Assembly: GCF_045310675.1 (NCBI RefSeq) | Contig: NZ_JBJHZZ010000005.1 | Location: forward strand, 62,001-126,000 | Origin: Clostridium_AT stratigraminis | GTDB taxonomy: Bacteria > Bacillota > Clostridia > Clostridiales > Clostridiaceae | Direction of reading: 5' to 3' | DNA length: 64,000 nucleotides | Shown here: positions 42,604 to 50,421 of the stretch, piece after piece | How positions within the stretch are numbered: position 1 is the first letter of the stretch | Layout of the letters: each line of letters begins with the position of its first letter | The notes under the pieces: model-generated | What the model saw: the letters and a program-made list of their open reading frames with translations, nothing else | The model's database searches: none | Told to the model about the DNA's origin: nothing | Translations under genes and position numbers: made by a program

Positions 42604-42802
42604 AGTAAAAAAACACAAAAAATACACTAAAGAACATCAAAAAAACTTTAGTGGGAACTATGTTTATTTTATAATTAACTTAAATACTGGCCGGTAATGA
42701 ATTTAGCGTATTGAATTAATAATTGCTTAGTACAATAAAAAAAGCAGGAGGCAAAATAATTAATAATTGTTTTGTGCTTCAAAGGAATACAGGAGGGAAA
42801 TC
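42604..42802. promoter_or_regulatory. Promoter region of the citrate operon
   Basis: Contains an 8-bp hairpin CACTAAAG/CTTTAGTG (about 42623-42651), a TATAAT at 42670-42675, and two copies of ATTAATAATTG (about 42716-42726 and 42759-42769), which may be operator half sites. The AGGAGGGAAATC site for citD ends the region. Nothing else recognisable. Confidence 0.35.
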
Positions 42803-43099
42803 ATGAAGCTAATGAAAAACTCAATAGCTGGAACTTTAGAATCTAGTGACATCCAAATAATTATAGAACCTACAGAAGAAGCTGGAATACAAATTGAACT
42901 TAACAGTAGTGTAGAAAGACAGTATGGGAGACAAATAAGAAAGGTAATAACTGAAACCTTAGAAAATCTAAAAGTAGAGAATGCTAGAATAATAGCTGCA
43001 GATAAAGGGGCTTTAGATTGTACAATTAAGGCAAGAGTACAATGTGCAGCCTATAGAGCAGCAGGTATAAAAGAGAAATTTGATTGGGAGGTCGTATAG
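42803..43099 (+). CDS. citD: Citrate lyase acyl carrier protein (gamma subunit)
   Basis: 98-residue acyl carrier of citrate lyase. The prosthetic-group Ser lies in SIAGTLESSDIQI, the family hallmark, and RQIRKVITETLENLKVENARIIAADKGALDCTIKAR is the conserved body. Start ATG 42803 follows AGGAGGGAAATC; the longer in-frame start at 42767 has no site. First gene of the citrate cluster; citE starts 3 bp after its stop. Confidence 0.95.
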   Translation: MKLMKNSIAGTLESSDIQIIIEPTEEAGIQIELNSSVERQYGRQIRKVITETLENLKVENARIIAADKGALDCTIKARVQCAAYRAAGIKEKFDWEVV

Positions 43100-43101
43100 T
43101 T

Positions 43102-43986
43102 ATGGAGAGATTAAGAAGAACAATGATGTTCCTTCCAGCAAGTAATCCAAGCATGGTTAGGGACGCTTACATTTATGGTGCAGACTCTCTCATGTTTGAT
43201 TTAGAGGATGCAGTTGCCTTAACTGAAAAGGATTCCGCTAGATTTTTAATATATAATGCATTAAAAACTATAGATTATGGAAATACAGAATTAGTTGTAA
43301 GAATAAATGGACTGGATTCTCCCTTTGGAAGAGAGGACATAGAGGCTGTTGTTAGAGCTGGAGTACATGTTATAAGACTTCCTAAAACTGAAAGAAAGGA
43401 AGACATACATGCAGTTGAAGCTGTTATAGAAGAAGTAGAAAGAAAGTGTGGAAGAGAAGTTGGAAGTACAAAGATGATGGCGGCAATTGAAAGCCCAATT
43501 GGAGTAATAAATGCCTTTGAAATTGCCACTGCAAGTAAAAGGCTAATAGCAGTAGCTCTGGGAGCAGAGGACTATGTAACAAATCTTAAGACAAAGAGGT
43601 ATCCTGACGGCATGGAGCTTTTAGGAGCTAGAAGCCAGATTATTATTGCTGCAAGAGCTGCAGGCATCTATGCCTTGGATACAGTTTATACTGAGGTTGA
43701 TAATGAGGAAGGCTTTAGAAGAGAAGTAGAACTTATTAAACAGCTTGGATTTGATGGTAAGTCTGTTATTAACCCAAGACAGATCAAGCCAGTACATGAG
43801 ATTTATACACCATCAGAAAAAGAAATTAATAAGTCAATTTCAATAGTAAGAGCTGCTAAAGAAGCAGAAGAAAAGGGCCTTGGAGTTATTTCGGTAAATG
43901 GAAAGATGGTAGACAAGCCTATAGTGGAAAGAGCTGAAAGAATACTTCAATTAGCTGCTGCATCAGGCCTAAATGTGAATGCATAA
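43102..43986 (+). CDS. citE: Citrate lyase beta subunit (citryl-ACP lyase)
   Basis: Cleaves citryl-ACP to acetyl-ACP and oxaloacetate. 294 residues from ATG 43102, with RRTMMFLPASNPSMVRDAYIYGADSLMFDLEDAV at the N-terminus, catalytic/Mg residues in DLEDAV and AIESPIGVINAFEIA, and LGAEDYVTNLKTKRYPDG, all typical. The ribosome site GGGAGG lies inside citD's end, indicating coupling. citF begins 15 bp downstream. Confidence 0.96.
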   Translation: MERLRRTMMFLPASNPSMVRDAYIYGADSLMFDLEDAVALTEKDSARFLIYNALKTIDYGNTELVVRINGLDSPFGREDIEAVVRAGVHVIRLPKTERKEDIHAVEAVIEEVERKCGREVGSTKMMAAIESPIGVINAFEIATASKRLIAVALGAEDYVTNLKTKRYPDGMELLGARSQIIIAARAAGIYALDTVYTEVDNEEGFRREVELIKQLGFDGKSVINPRQIKPVHEIYTPSEKEINKSISIVRAAKEAEEKGLGVISVNGKMVDKPIVERAERILQLAAASGLNVNA

Positions 43987-44001
43987 AGGAGGTTAAAAAA
44001 T

Positions 44002-45534
44002 ATGAAAAATATTATTGGAAGAGAGATTCCAGATGAAATATTAGAGGAGAGAAAACCTTTTAAAGGTCAATTTGCCTGTAGTGACGAAATTGTAAAAACA
44101 ACTCCTATGATAAAGCCAGTTAAGCCTGGTGAAAATAAATTATTAAAGAGTATTGAAGAAGCTTTATTAAAAACAGGTTTAAAGGATGGTATGACAATCT
44201 CCTTTCATCATCACTTTAGAGAAGGAGACTATATATTAAATAATGTGTTAGGGGTAATTGCAAAGTTTGGAATAAAGGATTTAACACTAGCAACCAGTTC
44301 ACTTGGAAGTGTTCATAAGCCCCTTATAGAACATATAAAAAATGGAGTAATATCCAAAATAACTACAAGCGGGTTAAGAGGAGCATTGGCAGAGGCTATT
44401 TCCAGTGGAATATTAAAAGAGCCTGTAATTGTAAGATCTCATGGTGGAAGAGCAAGAGCAGTTGAGTGCGGGGATATTAAAATAGATGTAGCATTTTTAG
44501 GTGCTCCAGCCTCCGATGAGTATGGAAACGCCAGTGGTACTAGAGGAAAGGCAAACTGCGGCTCCTTAGGTTATGCTATGGTGGATGCAAAATATGCAGA
44601 AAAGGTTGTTATACTTACAGATTCCCTAGTAGAGTTTCCAAACATGCCTGCAAGTATTGACCAAACCAATGTTGATTATGTTGTAAAAATAGATTCAATT
44701 GGAGATCCTGCAGGTATAGCTTCTGGTGCTACAAGGTATACTAAGAATCCAAAGGAGCTTTTAATAGCTGAGAATGCAAGCAGAGCAATAACTGCTTCGC
44801 CTTATTTCAAAGATGGCTACTCCTTTCAAACAGGTTCAGGTGGTTCAGCACTTGCAGTAACTAGATTCTTAAGAGAGGAAATGCTTAAAAGAGATATAAA
44901 AGCTAGTTTTGCTTTAGGCGGAATAACAAAGCCTATGATAGAAATGCTTGAAGAAGGATTAATTAAACATATTTATGATGTACAAGACTTCGATTTGGTT
45001 TCAGTAAATTCTATAGGAAATAATCCAATGCAGCATGAAATAGATGCTTCCTTTTATGCAAATCCTCATAACAAGGGATGTATAGCCAATAAGCTTGATG
45101 TAGTTGTTTTATCAGCACTTGAAATAGATACAAAATTCAATGTAAATGTTATGACTGGTTCTGATGGAGTTTTAAGAGGAGCTTCTGGTGGACACTCTGA
45201 TACAGCTGCCTGCGCAAAGCTTACTGTTATAGTTACTCCATTAATTCGCGGCAGAATACCATGTATCGTTGAAGATGTAAACACTGTAATTACACCAGGT
45301 GAAAGCATTGATGTTGTTGTAACAGAAGTAGGTATTGCTGTAAATCCAAGGAGAACTGATTTGCTTAAAATATTTAAGGAAGCTAATCTTAGTGTAAAGA
45401 GTATAGAGGAATTAAAGGATAAGGCTTACAGCATAGTTGGTGTTCCGGATAAAATTGAGTACGAAGATGAAGTTGTTGGTATAATAGAATATAGAGATGG
45501 AAGCGTTATTGATGTAGTTAGAAAGGTAAAATAG
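44002..45534 (+). CDS. citF: Citrate lyase alpha subunit (citrate:acetyl-ACP transferase)
   Basis: Exchanges acetyl for citryl on the carrier. 510 residues, full length; GMTISFHHHFREGDYILNNVL, GLRGALAEAISSG, RSHGGRARAVECGDIKIDVAFLGAPASDEYGN and GASGGHSDTAACAKLT are family hallmarks. AAAGGAGGTTAAAAAAT precedes the ATG. With citD and citE it completes the lyase core. Repeat copy D starts 16 bp after its stop. Confidence 0.96.
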   Translation: MKNIIGREIPDEILEERKPFKGQFACSDEIVKTTPMIKPVKPGENKLLKSIEEALLKTGLKDGMTISFHHHFREGDYILNNVLGVIAKFGIKDLTLATSSLGSVHKPLIEHIKNGVISKITTSGLRGALAEAISSGILKEPVIVRSHGGRARAVECGDIKIDVAFLGAPASDEYGNASGTRGKANCGSLGYAMVDAKYAEKVVILTDSLVEFPNMPASIDQTNVDYVVKIDSIGDPAGIASGATRYTKNPKELLIAENASRAITASPYFKDGYSFQTGSGGSALAVTRFLREEMLKRDIKASFALGGITKPMIEMLEEGLIKHIYDVQDFDLVSVNSIGNNPMQHEIDASFYANPHNKGCIANKLDVVVLSALEIDTKFNVNVMTGSDGVLRGASGGHSDTAACAKLTVIVTPLIRGRIPCIVEDVNTVITPGESIDVVVTEVGIAVNPRRTDLLKIFKEANLSVKSIEELKDKAYSIVGVPDKIEYEDEVVGIIEYRDGSVIDVVRKVK

Positions 45535-45550
45535 AGTGTGGCAGAGGTGT

Positions 45551-45575
45551 GGCATGGTGACTTTTCTTCTGTCAC
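45551..45575 (+). repeat. Repeat family copy D, shortly after a stop codon
   Basis: 25-bp unit starting GGCATGGTGACTTTTCTTCT, about 20/25 identical to copy C. The preceding AGTGTGGCAGAGG directly after the citF TAG resembles the TAGTGTGGCAAAGG start of copy A. Confidence 0.5.
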
Positions 45576-45598
45576 ATAGTATTAAGGAGTGATTTTAA

Positions 45599-46141
45599 GT
45601 GAGCCAGTACTTTAGCGGTGAAAAGCAAAGCCTTGAAGATATATTGGAAGCAAGAGATATGAGAGCTGATTATCAGCAATATTTAATAAATAAATATGGA
45701 AGCACTATTGTTTCTTATAAACTAAATATACCTGGAGCCATAAAGTATAACCCACTTGTTAAAGAAATTTTTGATGAAGGGTTAAGTGCCTTTAAACAAA
45801 AATTAGGGGAACTTTTAATTGATAATGTACATGAAAAAATCTTATATAAAAACAGCGGACCAGAGTATTTTGCAGTATTTTATGAAAATGATAAATTGAT
45901 TAAAAAAATAACTGCTGATATTGAAGAAACCCATCCCCTTGGAAGGCTGTACGATTTTGACATTTTAGATGCAGCGGGTAATCAAGTTTCAAGGAGAGAC
46001 TTAGGCCTTCAGCCAAGAAAATGCCTTATATGTGAAAGTAATGCCTTTGAATGCGGCAGATCCAGAAGACATGAGGTTAGTGAGCTAATAGAAAAAATAG
46101 AAGAAATAGCAATAGATTATTTTAAAAGCACAAAATTATAA
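45599..46141 (+). CDS. citX: Holo-ACP synthase for citrate lyase (CitX-like)
   Basis: Attaches the 2'-(5''-triphosphoribosyl)-3'-dephospho-CoA group to CitD. 180 residues, with EARDMRADYQQYLINKYGSTIVSYKLNIPGAIK at the N-terminus and the signature HPLGRLYDFDILDAAGNQVSRRDLGLQPRKCLIC. The family GRLWDxDV motif reads GRLYDFDI here. GTG start after TAAGGAGTGATTTTAA. citG (which makes the cofactor precursor) and citC (acetate:CitD ligase) are not in this window, so they must lie elsewhere. Confidence 0.9.
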   Translation: MSQYFSGEKQSLEDILEARDMRADYQQYLINKYGSTIVSYKLNIPGAIKYNPLVKEIFDEGLSAFKQKLGELLIDNVHEKILYKNSGPEYFAVFYENDKLIKKITADIEETHPLGRLYDFDILDAAGNQVSRRDLGLQPRKCLICESNAFECGRSRRHEVSELIEKIEEIAIDYFKSTKL

Positions 46142-46166
46142 AGTAAATAGATTTACTTAAATTGAA

Positions 46167-46203
46167 ATGGGCATACTAAGCTAAGCTAGTAGAGACTGCC
46201 CAT
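46167..46203 (+). other. Hairpin between citX and oadA
   Basis: ATGGGCA (46167-46173) pairs with TGCCCAT (46197-46203), with an inner TACTAAGC/GCTAGTA partial stem; just upstream AGTAAATAGATTTACT (46142-46157) is another small palindrome. No T-run follows, so it is more likely a processing or spacing structure than a terminator. Confidence 0.4.
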
Positions 46204-46233
46204 TAGAGTGGAATACTAGGAAGGTGAATTAAA

Positions 46234-47637
46234 ATGAATCCAGTTAAAATAACTGAAACAGCACTTAGAGATGGACATCAATCATTAATTGCTACAAGAC
46301 TTAAAACAGAAGAAATACTACCAATTCTAGAAAAGATGGACAACGTAGGTTATTATTCACTGGAGGTCTGGGGAGGAGCGACCTTTGATGCCTGTCTTCG
46401 CTTTCTTAATGAAGATCCTTGGGAAAGATTAAGAAAAATTCGAAAGAGAGTTAAAAATACAAAGCTTCAAATGCTTTTAAGAGGACAGAATCTTTTAGGT
46501 TACAAGCATTATCCTGATGATGTGGTAGAAGCCTTTATCAAAAAGTCGGTGGAAAATGGAATAGATATTATAAGAGTTTTTGATGCACTAAATGATGTGA
46601 GAAACCTTGAGACTTCCATTAAGGCTATAAAAGAAGCAGGTGCTCACTGCCAGTGTGCAATAAGCTATACTACAAGCGCCATTCATACCTTAGACTATTA
46701 CGTTGAATTATCAAAGAAGATGGAGGCCTTAGGAGCAGATTCTATTTGTATAAAGGATATGGCGGGTATATTGACCCCTAACTCAGCTTATGAGCTTGTG
46801 AAAAAGCTAAAGGAGAATATAGGTGTTCCCTTAGATTTACACACTCATAGTACTAGCGGAATAGCCTCAATGACATATTTAAAAGCTGTAGAAGCAGGTA
46901 TAGATATAATAGATACTGCAATTTCACCCTTTGGAGAAGGTACTTCACAGCCAGCTACAGAATCCATGGTATTAACACTTAAAGAGGGGGAAAGGGATTC
47001 AAAATTAGACATAAATTTACTAGGAGAAATAGCAGATTACTTTAAACCAATAAAAGAAAAATACAGGGAAGCAGGAATATTAAATCCCAAGGTCATGGAT
47101 GTTGAGCCTAAAACTATAACCTATAAGGTACCTGGCGGAATGCTTTCAAATCTTTTGTCACAGCTTAAGTCCCAGAAGGCAGAAGATAAATTCGAAGAAG
47201 TCCTTAGAGAAATTCCTAAGGTAAGGGAAGATTTAGGCTTTCCCCCATTAGTTACCCCCCTTAGCCAAATGGTTGGTACCCAAGCTGTTTTTAATGTTCT
47301 AGCAGGTGAAAGATATAAAATGGTTCCTAAGGAAATAAAAGAATATGTTAAGGGCCTTTATGGAAAATCACCCGCACCAATAAAAGATGATATTAAAAAG
47401 ATAATTATTGGTGATGAAGAGGTTATAACAGTAAGACCTGCAGATTTGCTTAAGCCAGAGATTGAAAAATATAGAGAAGAAATAGGAAGCCTTGCAAACT
47501 CAATGGAAGATTTACTATCCTATATTTTATTTCCGCAGGTAGCAAAGAAATTCTTCGAAGATAGGCTTAAGGGTGCAGCTAATGACAGTGAAAGCAGTGA
47601 TGAGGATAAGCCTCATTATATATATGTAACAATGTAA
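46234..47637 (+). CDS. oadA: Oxaloacetate decarboxylase alpha subunit (carboxyltransferase)
   Basis: Moves the carboxyl of oxaloacetate to biotin. 467 residues: TETALRDGHQSLIATRLKTEEI (HMGL-like TIM barrel, metal-binding D of RDGHQS), WGGATFDACLRFLNEDPWERLR, LDLHTHSTSGIASMTYLKAVEAG, then the PYC_OADA domain (VPGGMLSNLLSQL; TPLSQMVGTQAVFNVL). The biotin-carrier domain usual at the C-terminus of enterobacterial OadA is absent and encoded separately at 47889. Follows citX by 92 bp; expected to consume citrate-lyase oxaloacetate. Confidence 0.94.
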   Translation: MNPVKITETALRDGHQSLIATRLKTEEILPILEKMDNVGYYSLEVWGGATFDACLRFLNEDPWERLRKIRKRVKNTKLQMLLRGQNLLGYKHYPDDVVEAFIKKSVENGIDIIRVFDALNDVRNLETSIKAIKEAGAHCQCAISYTTSAIHTLDYYVELSKKMEALGADSICIKDMAGILTPNSAYELVKKLKENIGVPLDLHTHSTSGIASMTYLKAVEAGIDIIDTAISPFGEGTSQPATESMVLTLKEGERDSKLDINLLGEIADYFKPIKEKYREAGILNPKVMDVEPKTITYKVPGGMLSNLLSQLKSQKAEDKFEEVLREIPKVREDLGFPPLVTPLSQMVGTQAVFNVLAGERYKMVPKEIKEYVKGLYGKSPAPIKDDIKKIIIGDEEVITVRPADLLKPEIEKYREEIGSLANSMEDLLSYILFPQVAKKFFEDRLKGAANDSESSDEDKPHYIYVTM

Positions 47638-47655
47638 ACTAAGGGAGTGATTAGA

Positions 47656-47859
47656 GTGGGAATAGGCAGCTTTTTTAAAGGAATATTTGGTAAAGAAGAA
47701 GAAAATGATAGCTTTGAGGAAAATAACTCAAATTACGCTGCTGAGCTTGAAATAGATGAGGAAGAAAAGATAGTCGTGGCTCTTGCAGCTTCAATAATGG
47801 CTGGTAAGGATAAGCCTGATTCACATTTTCACATTTCAAAAATCAGAAGAGTTAAATAA
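47656..47859 (+). CDS. Soluble C-terminal-type gamma/delta subunit of the decarboxylase
   Basis: 67 residues, no membrane helix. Its C-terminal half (EEKIVVALAASIMAGKDKPDSHFHISKIRRVK) resembles the conserved tail of OadG/MmdD, where E.VAAIAAAI and a basic ...RRV end are typical. The N-terminal GIGSFFKGIFGKEEE is amphipathic. The OadG-type membrane segment is missing here but is found as a separate 44-residue gene at 49475, so the gamma subunit seems split. GTG 47656 has AGGGAG eight bases upstream. Assignment by pattern and position. Confidence 0.6.
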   Translation: MGIGSFFKGIFGKEEENDSFEENNSNYAAELEIDEEEKIVVALAASIMAGKDKPDSHFHISKIRRVK

Positions 47860-47888
47860 AGATTAATAATATGGAAGGAGCCCTATAT

Positions 47889-48254
47889 ATGAAGAAATAT
47901 ATAATAAAGTTAAATGAAAAGGTATATGAAGTAGAAATAGAAGAAGTAACTGGAGAAACTGCTGCTTCACTTGCAGATAATGAAATAAACCCATCAGACT
48001 CTAAAAATGGTGCAGCTTCAACTGAGAAATCAGCTTCTGCAGGAACAACTATAGAAGCACCTATGCCAGGCAGCATTATTTCTATAAAAGTAAAGGTTGG
48101 AGATATTGTAAAGAAAAATCAACCATTATTAATATTAGAGGCTATGAAGATGGAAAATGAAATAGTATCGCCTGTTGATGGAAGAGTAATTTCAATTGGA
48201 GTGTCAAATGGACAATCTGTTAATCCTGGAGAAATGCTTGTACAAATAGGATAA
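47889..48254 (+). CDS. Biotin carboxyl carrier protein of the decarboxylase
   Basis: 121 residues. An N-terminal strand-rich piece (KKYIIKLNEKVYEVEIEEV), an Ala/Ser/Thr-rich linker, then a biotinyl domain with the lysine in LILEAMKMENEIVSPVDGRV; APMPGSIISIKVKVGD opens the domain. The linker and carrier suit the gamma (MmdC-type) subunit of Na+-pumping decarboxylases. Start ATG 47889 follows AAGGAG; an earlier ATG at 47871 lacks one. Confidence 0.93.
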   Translation: MKKYIIKLNEKVYEVEIEEVTGETAASLADNEINPSDSKNGAASTEKSASAGTTIEAPMPGSIISIKVKVGDIVKKNQPLLILEAMKMENEIVSPVDGRVISIGVSNGQSVNPGEMLVQIG

Positions 48255-48326
48255 GCATATAAACAAGGTAATATTAAAGTTAAATATCTATTGTACAAAT
48301 AGCAAAATAACAGGGAGGAAATATAA

Positions 48327-49451
48327 ATGGAATTTTTACTTCAGGGTATAGCTGCAATCACCATTAAACAGGTCGTTATGTGGGTGATTGGGGGCATACT
48401 TATTTATCTGGCAATCGAAAAAGACTTTGAACCGGCCTTATTGCTGCCAATTGGGTTTGGAGCAATACTTGTAAATATACCTATGTCTGGAGCAGTAACT
48501 CAAGTATTAAATGGCACTAAAATAGAAGGGATTTTAGATGTTTTATTTAACGGCGGAATAGCTACAGAAATGTTCCCACTGCTTTTATTTATAGGAATAG
48601 GAGCAATGATAGACTTTGGACCTCTTTTATCAAACCCGTTTATGCTTCTATTCGGAGCAGCAGCACAGTTCGGAATATTTTTCACCATTTGTGCAGCAGT
48701 GCTTTTAGGTTTTAATTTAAAGGATGCAGCATCCATAGGAATTATAGGTGCGGCAGATGGCCCTACTTCAATATTTGTTGCAAACTTTTTTAAGAGCAAC
48801 CTTATAGCACCTATTACCGTAGCAGCATATTCTTATATGTCACTTGTACCAGTAATACAGCCCTTTGCTATTAAATTAGTTACAACTAAAAAAGAGAGAA
48901 AAATCAGAATGCCTTACAAGGCAGAAAGTATATCTAAAAAGACAAGAATATTATTCCCTATACTAGTTACAATAATAGCTGGCCTTATAGCACCGACTTC
49001 CGTTTCCTTAGTAGGATTCTTAATGTTCGGTAACCTTATTAGAGAATGCGGAGTCTTAGAAAAGTTATCAAAATCTGCTCAAAATGAACTAGTAAATATA
49101 ATAACTCTATTACTTGGAATAACAATTGCATCTTCCATGAAGGCAGAACAATTTGTAACCTTAAAAACTGCTCTTGTTATTGGACTTGGACTTGTAGCCT
49201 TTATTTTTGATACCATTGGCGGAGTATTATTTGCAAAATTTTTAAATCTTTTCTTAAAGAAAAAGATAAATCCTATGGTAGGTGCTGCAGGAATATCTGC
49301 CTTTCCAATGTCAGCTAGAGTAATTCAAAAGATGGCTCAAAAGGAAGATAATCAAAATTTTATATTAATGCATGCTGTTGGAGCCAACGTAGCAGGACAA
49401 ATTGCTTCTGTTATAGCAGGCGGCTTAATACTAAACCTAGTTAAATTTTAA
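48327..49451 (+). CDS. oadB: Na+-pumping decarboxylase beta subunit
   Basis: Membrane subunit that decarboxylates carboxybiotin and exports Na+. 374 residues and about nine helices. The catalytic/Na+ Asp lies in IGAADGPTSIFVANFF, and NPMVGAAGISAFPMSARVIQKMAQKED and HAVGANVAGQIASVIAGGLIL are highly typical. The beta family (OadB/MmdB/GcdB) cannot be distinguished by sequence alone; the citrate neighbours argue for oxaloacetate. CAGGGAGGAAATATAA precedes ATG. Confidence 0.95.
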   Translation: MEFLLQGIAAITIKQVVMWVIGGILIYLAIEKDFEPALLLPIGFGAILVNIPMSGAVTQVLNGTKIEGILDVLFNGGIATEMFPLLLFIGIGAMIDFGPLLSNPFMLLFGAAAQFGIFFTICAAVLLGFNLKDAASIGIIGAADGPTSIFVANFFKSNLIAPITVAAYSYMSLVPVIQPFAIKLVTTKKERKIRMPYKAESISKKTRILFPILVTIIAGLIAPTSVSLVGFLMFGNLIRECGVLEKLSKSAQNELVNIITLLLGITIASSMKAEQFVTLKTALVIGLGLVAFIFDTIGGVLFAKFLNLFLKKKINPMVGAAGISAFPMSARVIQKMAQKEDNQNFILMHAVGANVAGQIASVIAGGLILNLVKF

Positions 49452-49474
49452 GAATGATAAGGCAGGTGGCTTAT

Positions 49475-49609
49475 ATGGATAGTGTAATTGCTTCAAATTT
49501 TAAAGAGTCAATAAATATTTTATTATCAGGAATGGGTGGAATATTTGTAGTATTACTTATAATATTTCTTTTAATAAAGGGACTTATTAAAGTATTTCCT
49601 GAAAAATAA
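49475..49609 (+). CDS. Membrane-only OadG-type small subunit
   Basis: 44-residue gene from ATG 49475 (GGCAGGTGG site six bases upstream) to TAA 49607-49609. The single helix in SINILLSGMGGIFVVLLIIFLLIKGLIKVFPEK matches the N-terminal anchor of OadG (GM(G)xVFxxLxxL pattern) but stops after the helix. Together with the soluble piece at 47656 it would make one complete gamma subunit. It is 23 bp after oadB and precedes a strong terminator, closing the operon. Confidence 0.7.
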   Translation: MDSVIASNFKESINILLSGMGGIFVVLLIIFLLIKGLIKVFPEK

Positions 49610-49647
49610 TGGATTCCCTTTGTGAACATATGTTTCTATGTTATAAT

Positions 49648-49697
49648 AAAGCTTAGTATCTATGCTGTTTAAGAGGTACTAAGCTTTTTATTTTTTA
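49648..49697 (+). terminator. Terminator of the citrate/decarboxylase operon
   Basis: AAAGCTTAGTATC (49648-49660) pairs with GGTACTAAGCTTT (49675-49687, one G-U) and TTATTTTTT follows. Confidence 0.9.
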
Positions 49698-49776
49698 CAC
49701 TATAAAAAATAAATCTTTATTCGTATATTATATGTAGAAATCAAAAGGAACCGTTCCTATTGATTTAGGAGAAATT

Positions 49777-50379
49777 ATGACAGGGAAAACACATGCTGGA
49801 ATTGGAGTAACAGCTTATATTGCTCTATGTAACAGATTACCTGGCGGCTTCAGCTATTTGGGAATGGCAGTTGTTTTGGCTGCCTCCCTGCTGCCAGATA
49901 TAGATCATCCTAAGAGCATTGTAAATAAATATATATTGCCCTTTAAAAACAAGAACACAAAAGTTACTTTATACTTTTGTAGTGGTATAATAGTGCTGTG
50001 GTTTGATTATTTATATACAAATGAACCCGCCTACAAGGCTCTAGGGGCAGCTCTTATTGCAATTGGACTTTCCTCTCATAGGGAAGGACTTACCCACAGT
50101 CTTTTAGGAATGATTACTTTTACATTTATAGCAGGATATATTGGAAATAAATATAATTTAAAGCATCTAACCTCTTATTTTATTATAGGGTACAGCACAC
50201 ATCTTTTAGGGGACATGGCAACAAACAGAGGAGTACCTCTTTTTTATCCCTTTAAAAATAAGAAAATTAAGCTGCCGCTGACCTATAAAGTAGGCTCAAA
50301 ACTTGGAACATTTATTGAACTGGTTCTTGTAGTTATTGGACTTCTTTATGTGATTTATAAAATTCCGGCAATTACATAG
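49777..50379 (+). CDS. YdjM-family membrane-bound metal-dependent hydrolase (DUF457)
   Basis: 200 residues and four or five helices. The family motifs are MTGKTHAGIG at the N-terminus, LLPDIDHPKSIVNKY (metal-binding D.DH), HREGLTHSLLG and STHLLGDMATNRGVPLFYPF. E. coli YdjM is SOS-induced, but no LexA box is seen here; instead a palindrome AGGAACCGTTCCT sits 31 bp upstream. AGGAGA five bases before ATG. Substrate unknown. Confidence 0.88.
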   Translation: MTGKTHAGIGVTAYIALCNRLPGGFSYLGMAVVLAASLLPDIDHPKSIVNKYILPFKNKNTKVTLYFCSGIIVLWFDYLYTNEPAYKALGAALIAIGLSSHREGLTHSLLGMITFTFIAGYIGNKYNLKHLTSYFIIGYSTHLLGDMATNRGVPLFYPFKNKKIKLPLTYKVGSKLGTFIELVLVVIGLLYVIYKIPAIT

Positions 50380-50421
50380 CTCAATAGATTATATTACAAA
50401 TGATTTCCTTGGAGGTAAACC

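Noticed and set aside
49746..49758. AGGAACCGTTCCT as a LexA box before the YdjM-family gene
   Set aside because: The GAAC and GTTC halves overlap with a 1-bp spacer where LexA needs four; it is a palindrome of unknown meaning.
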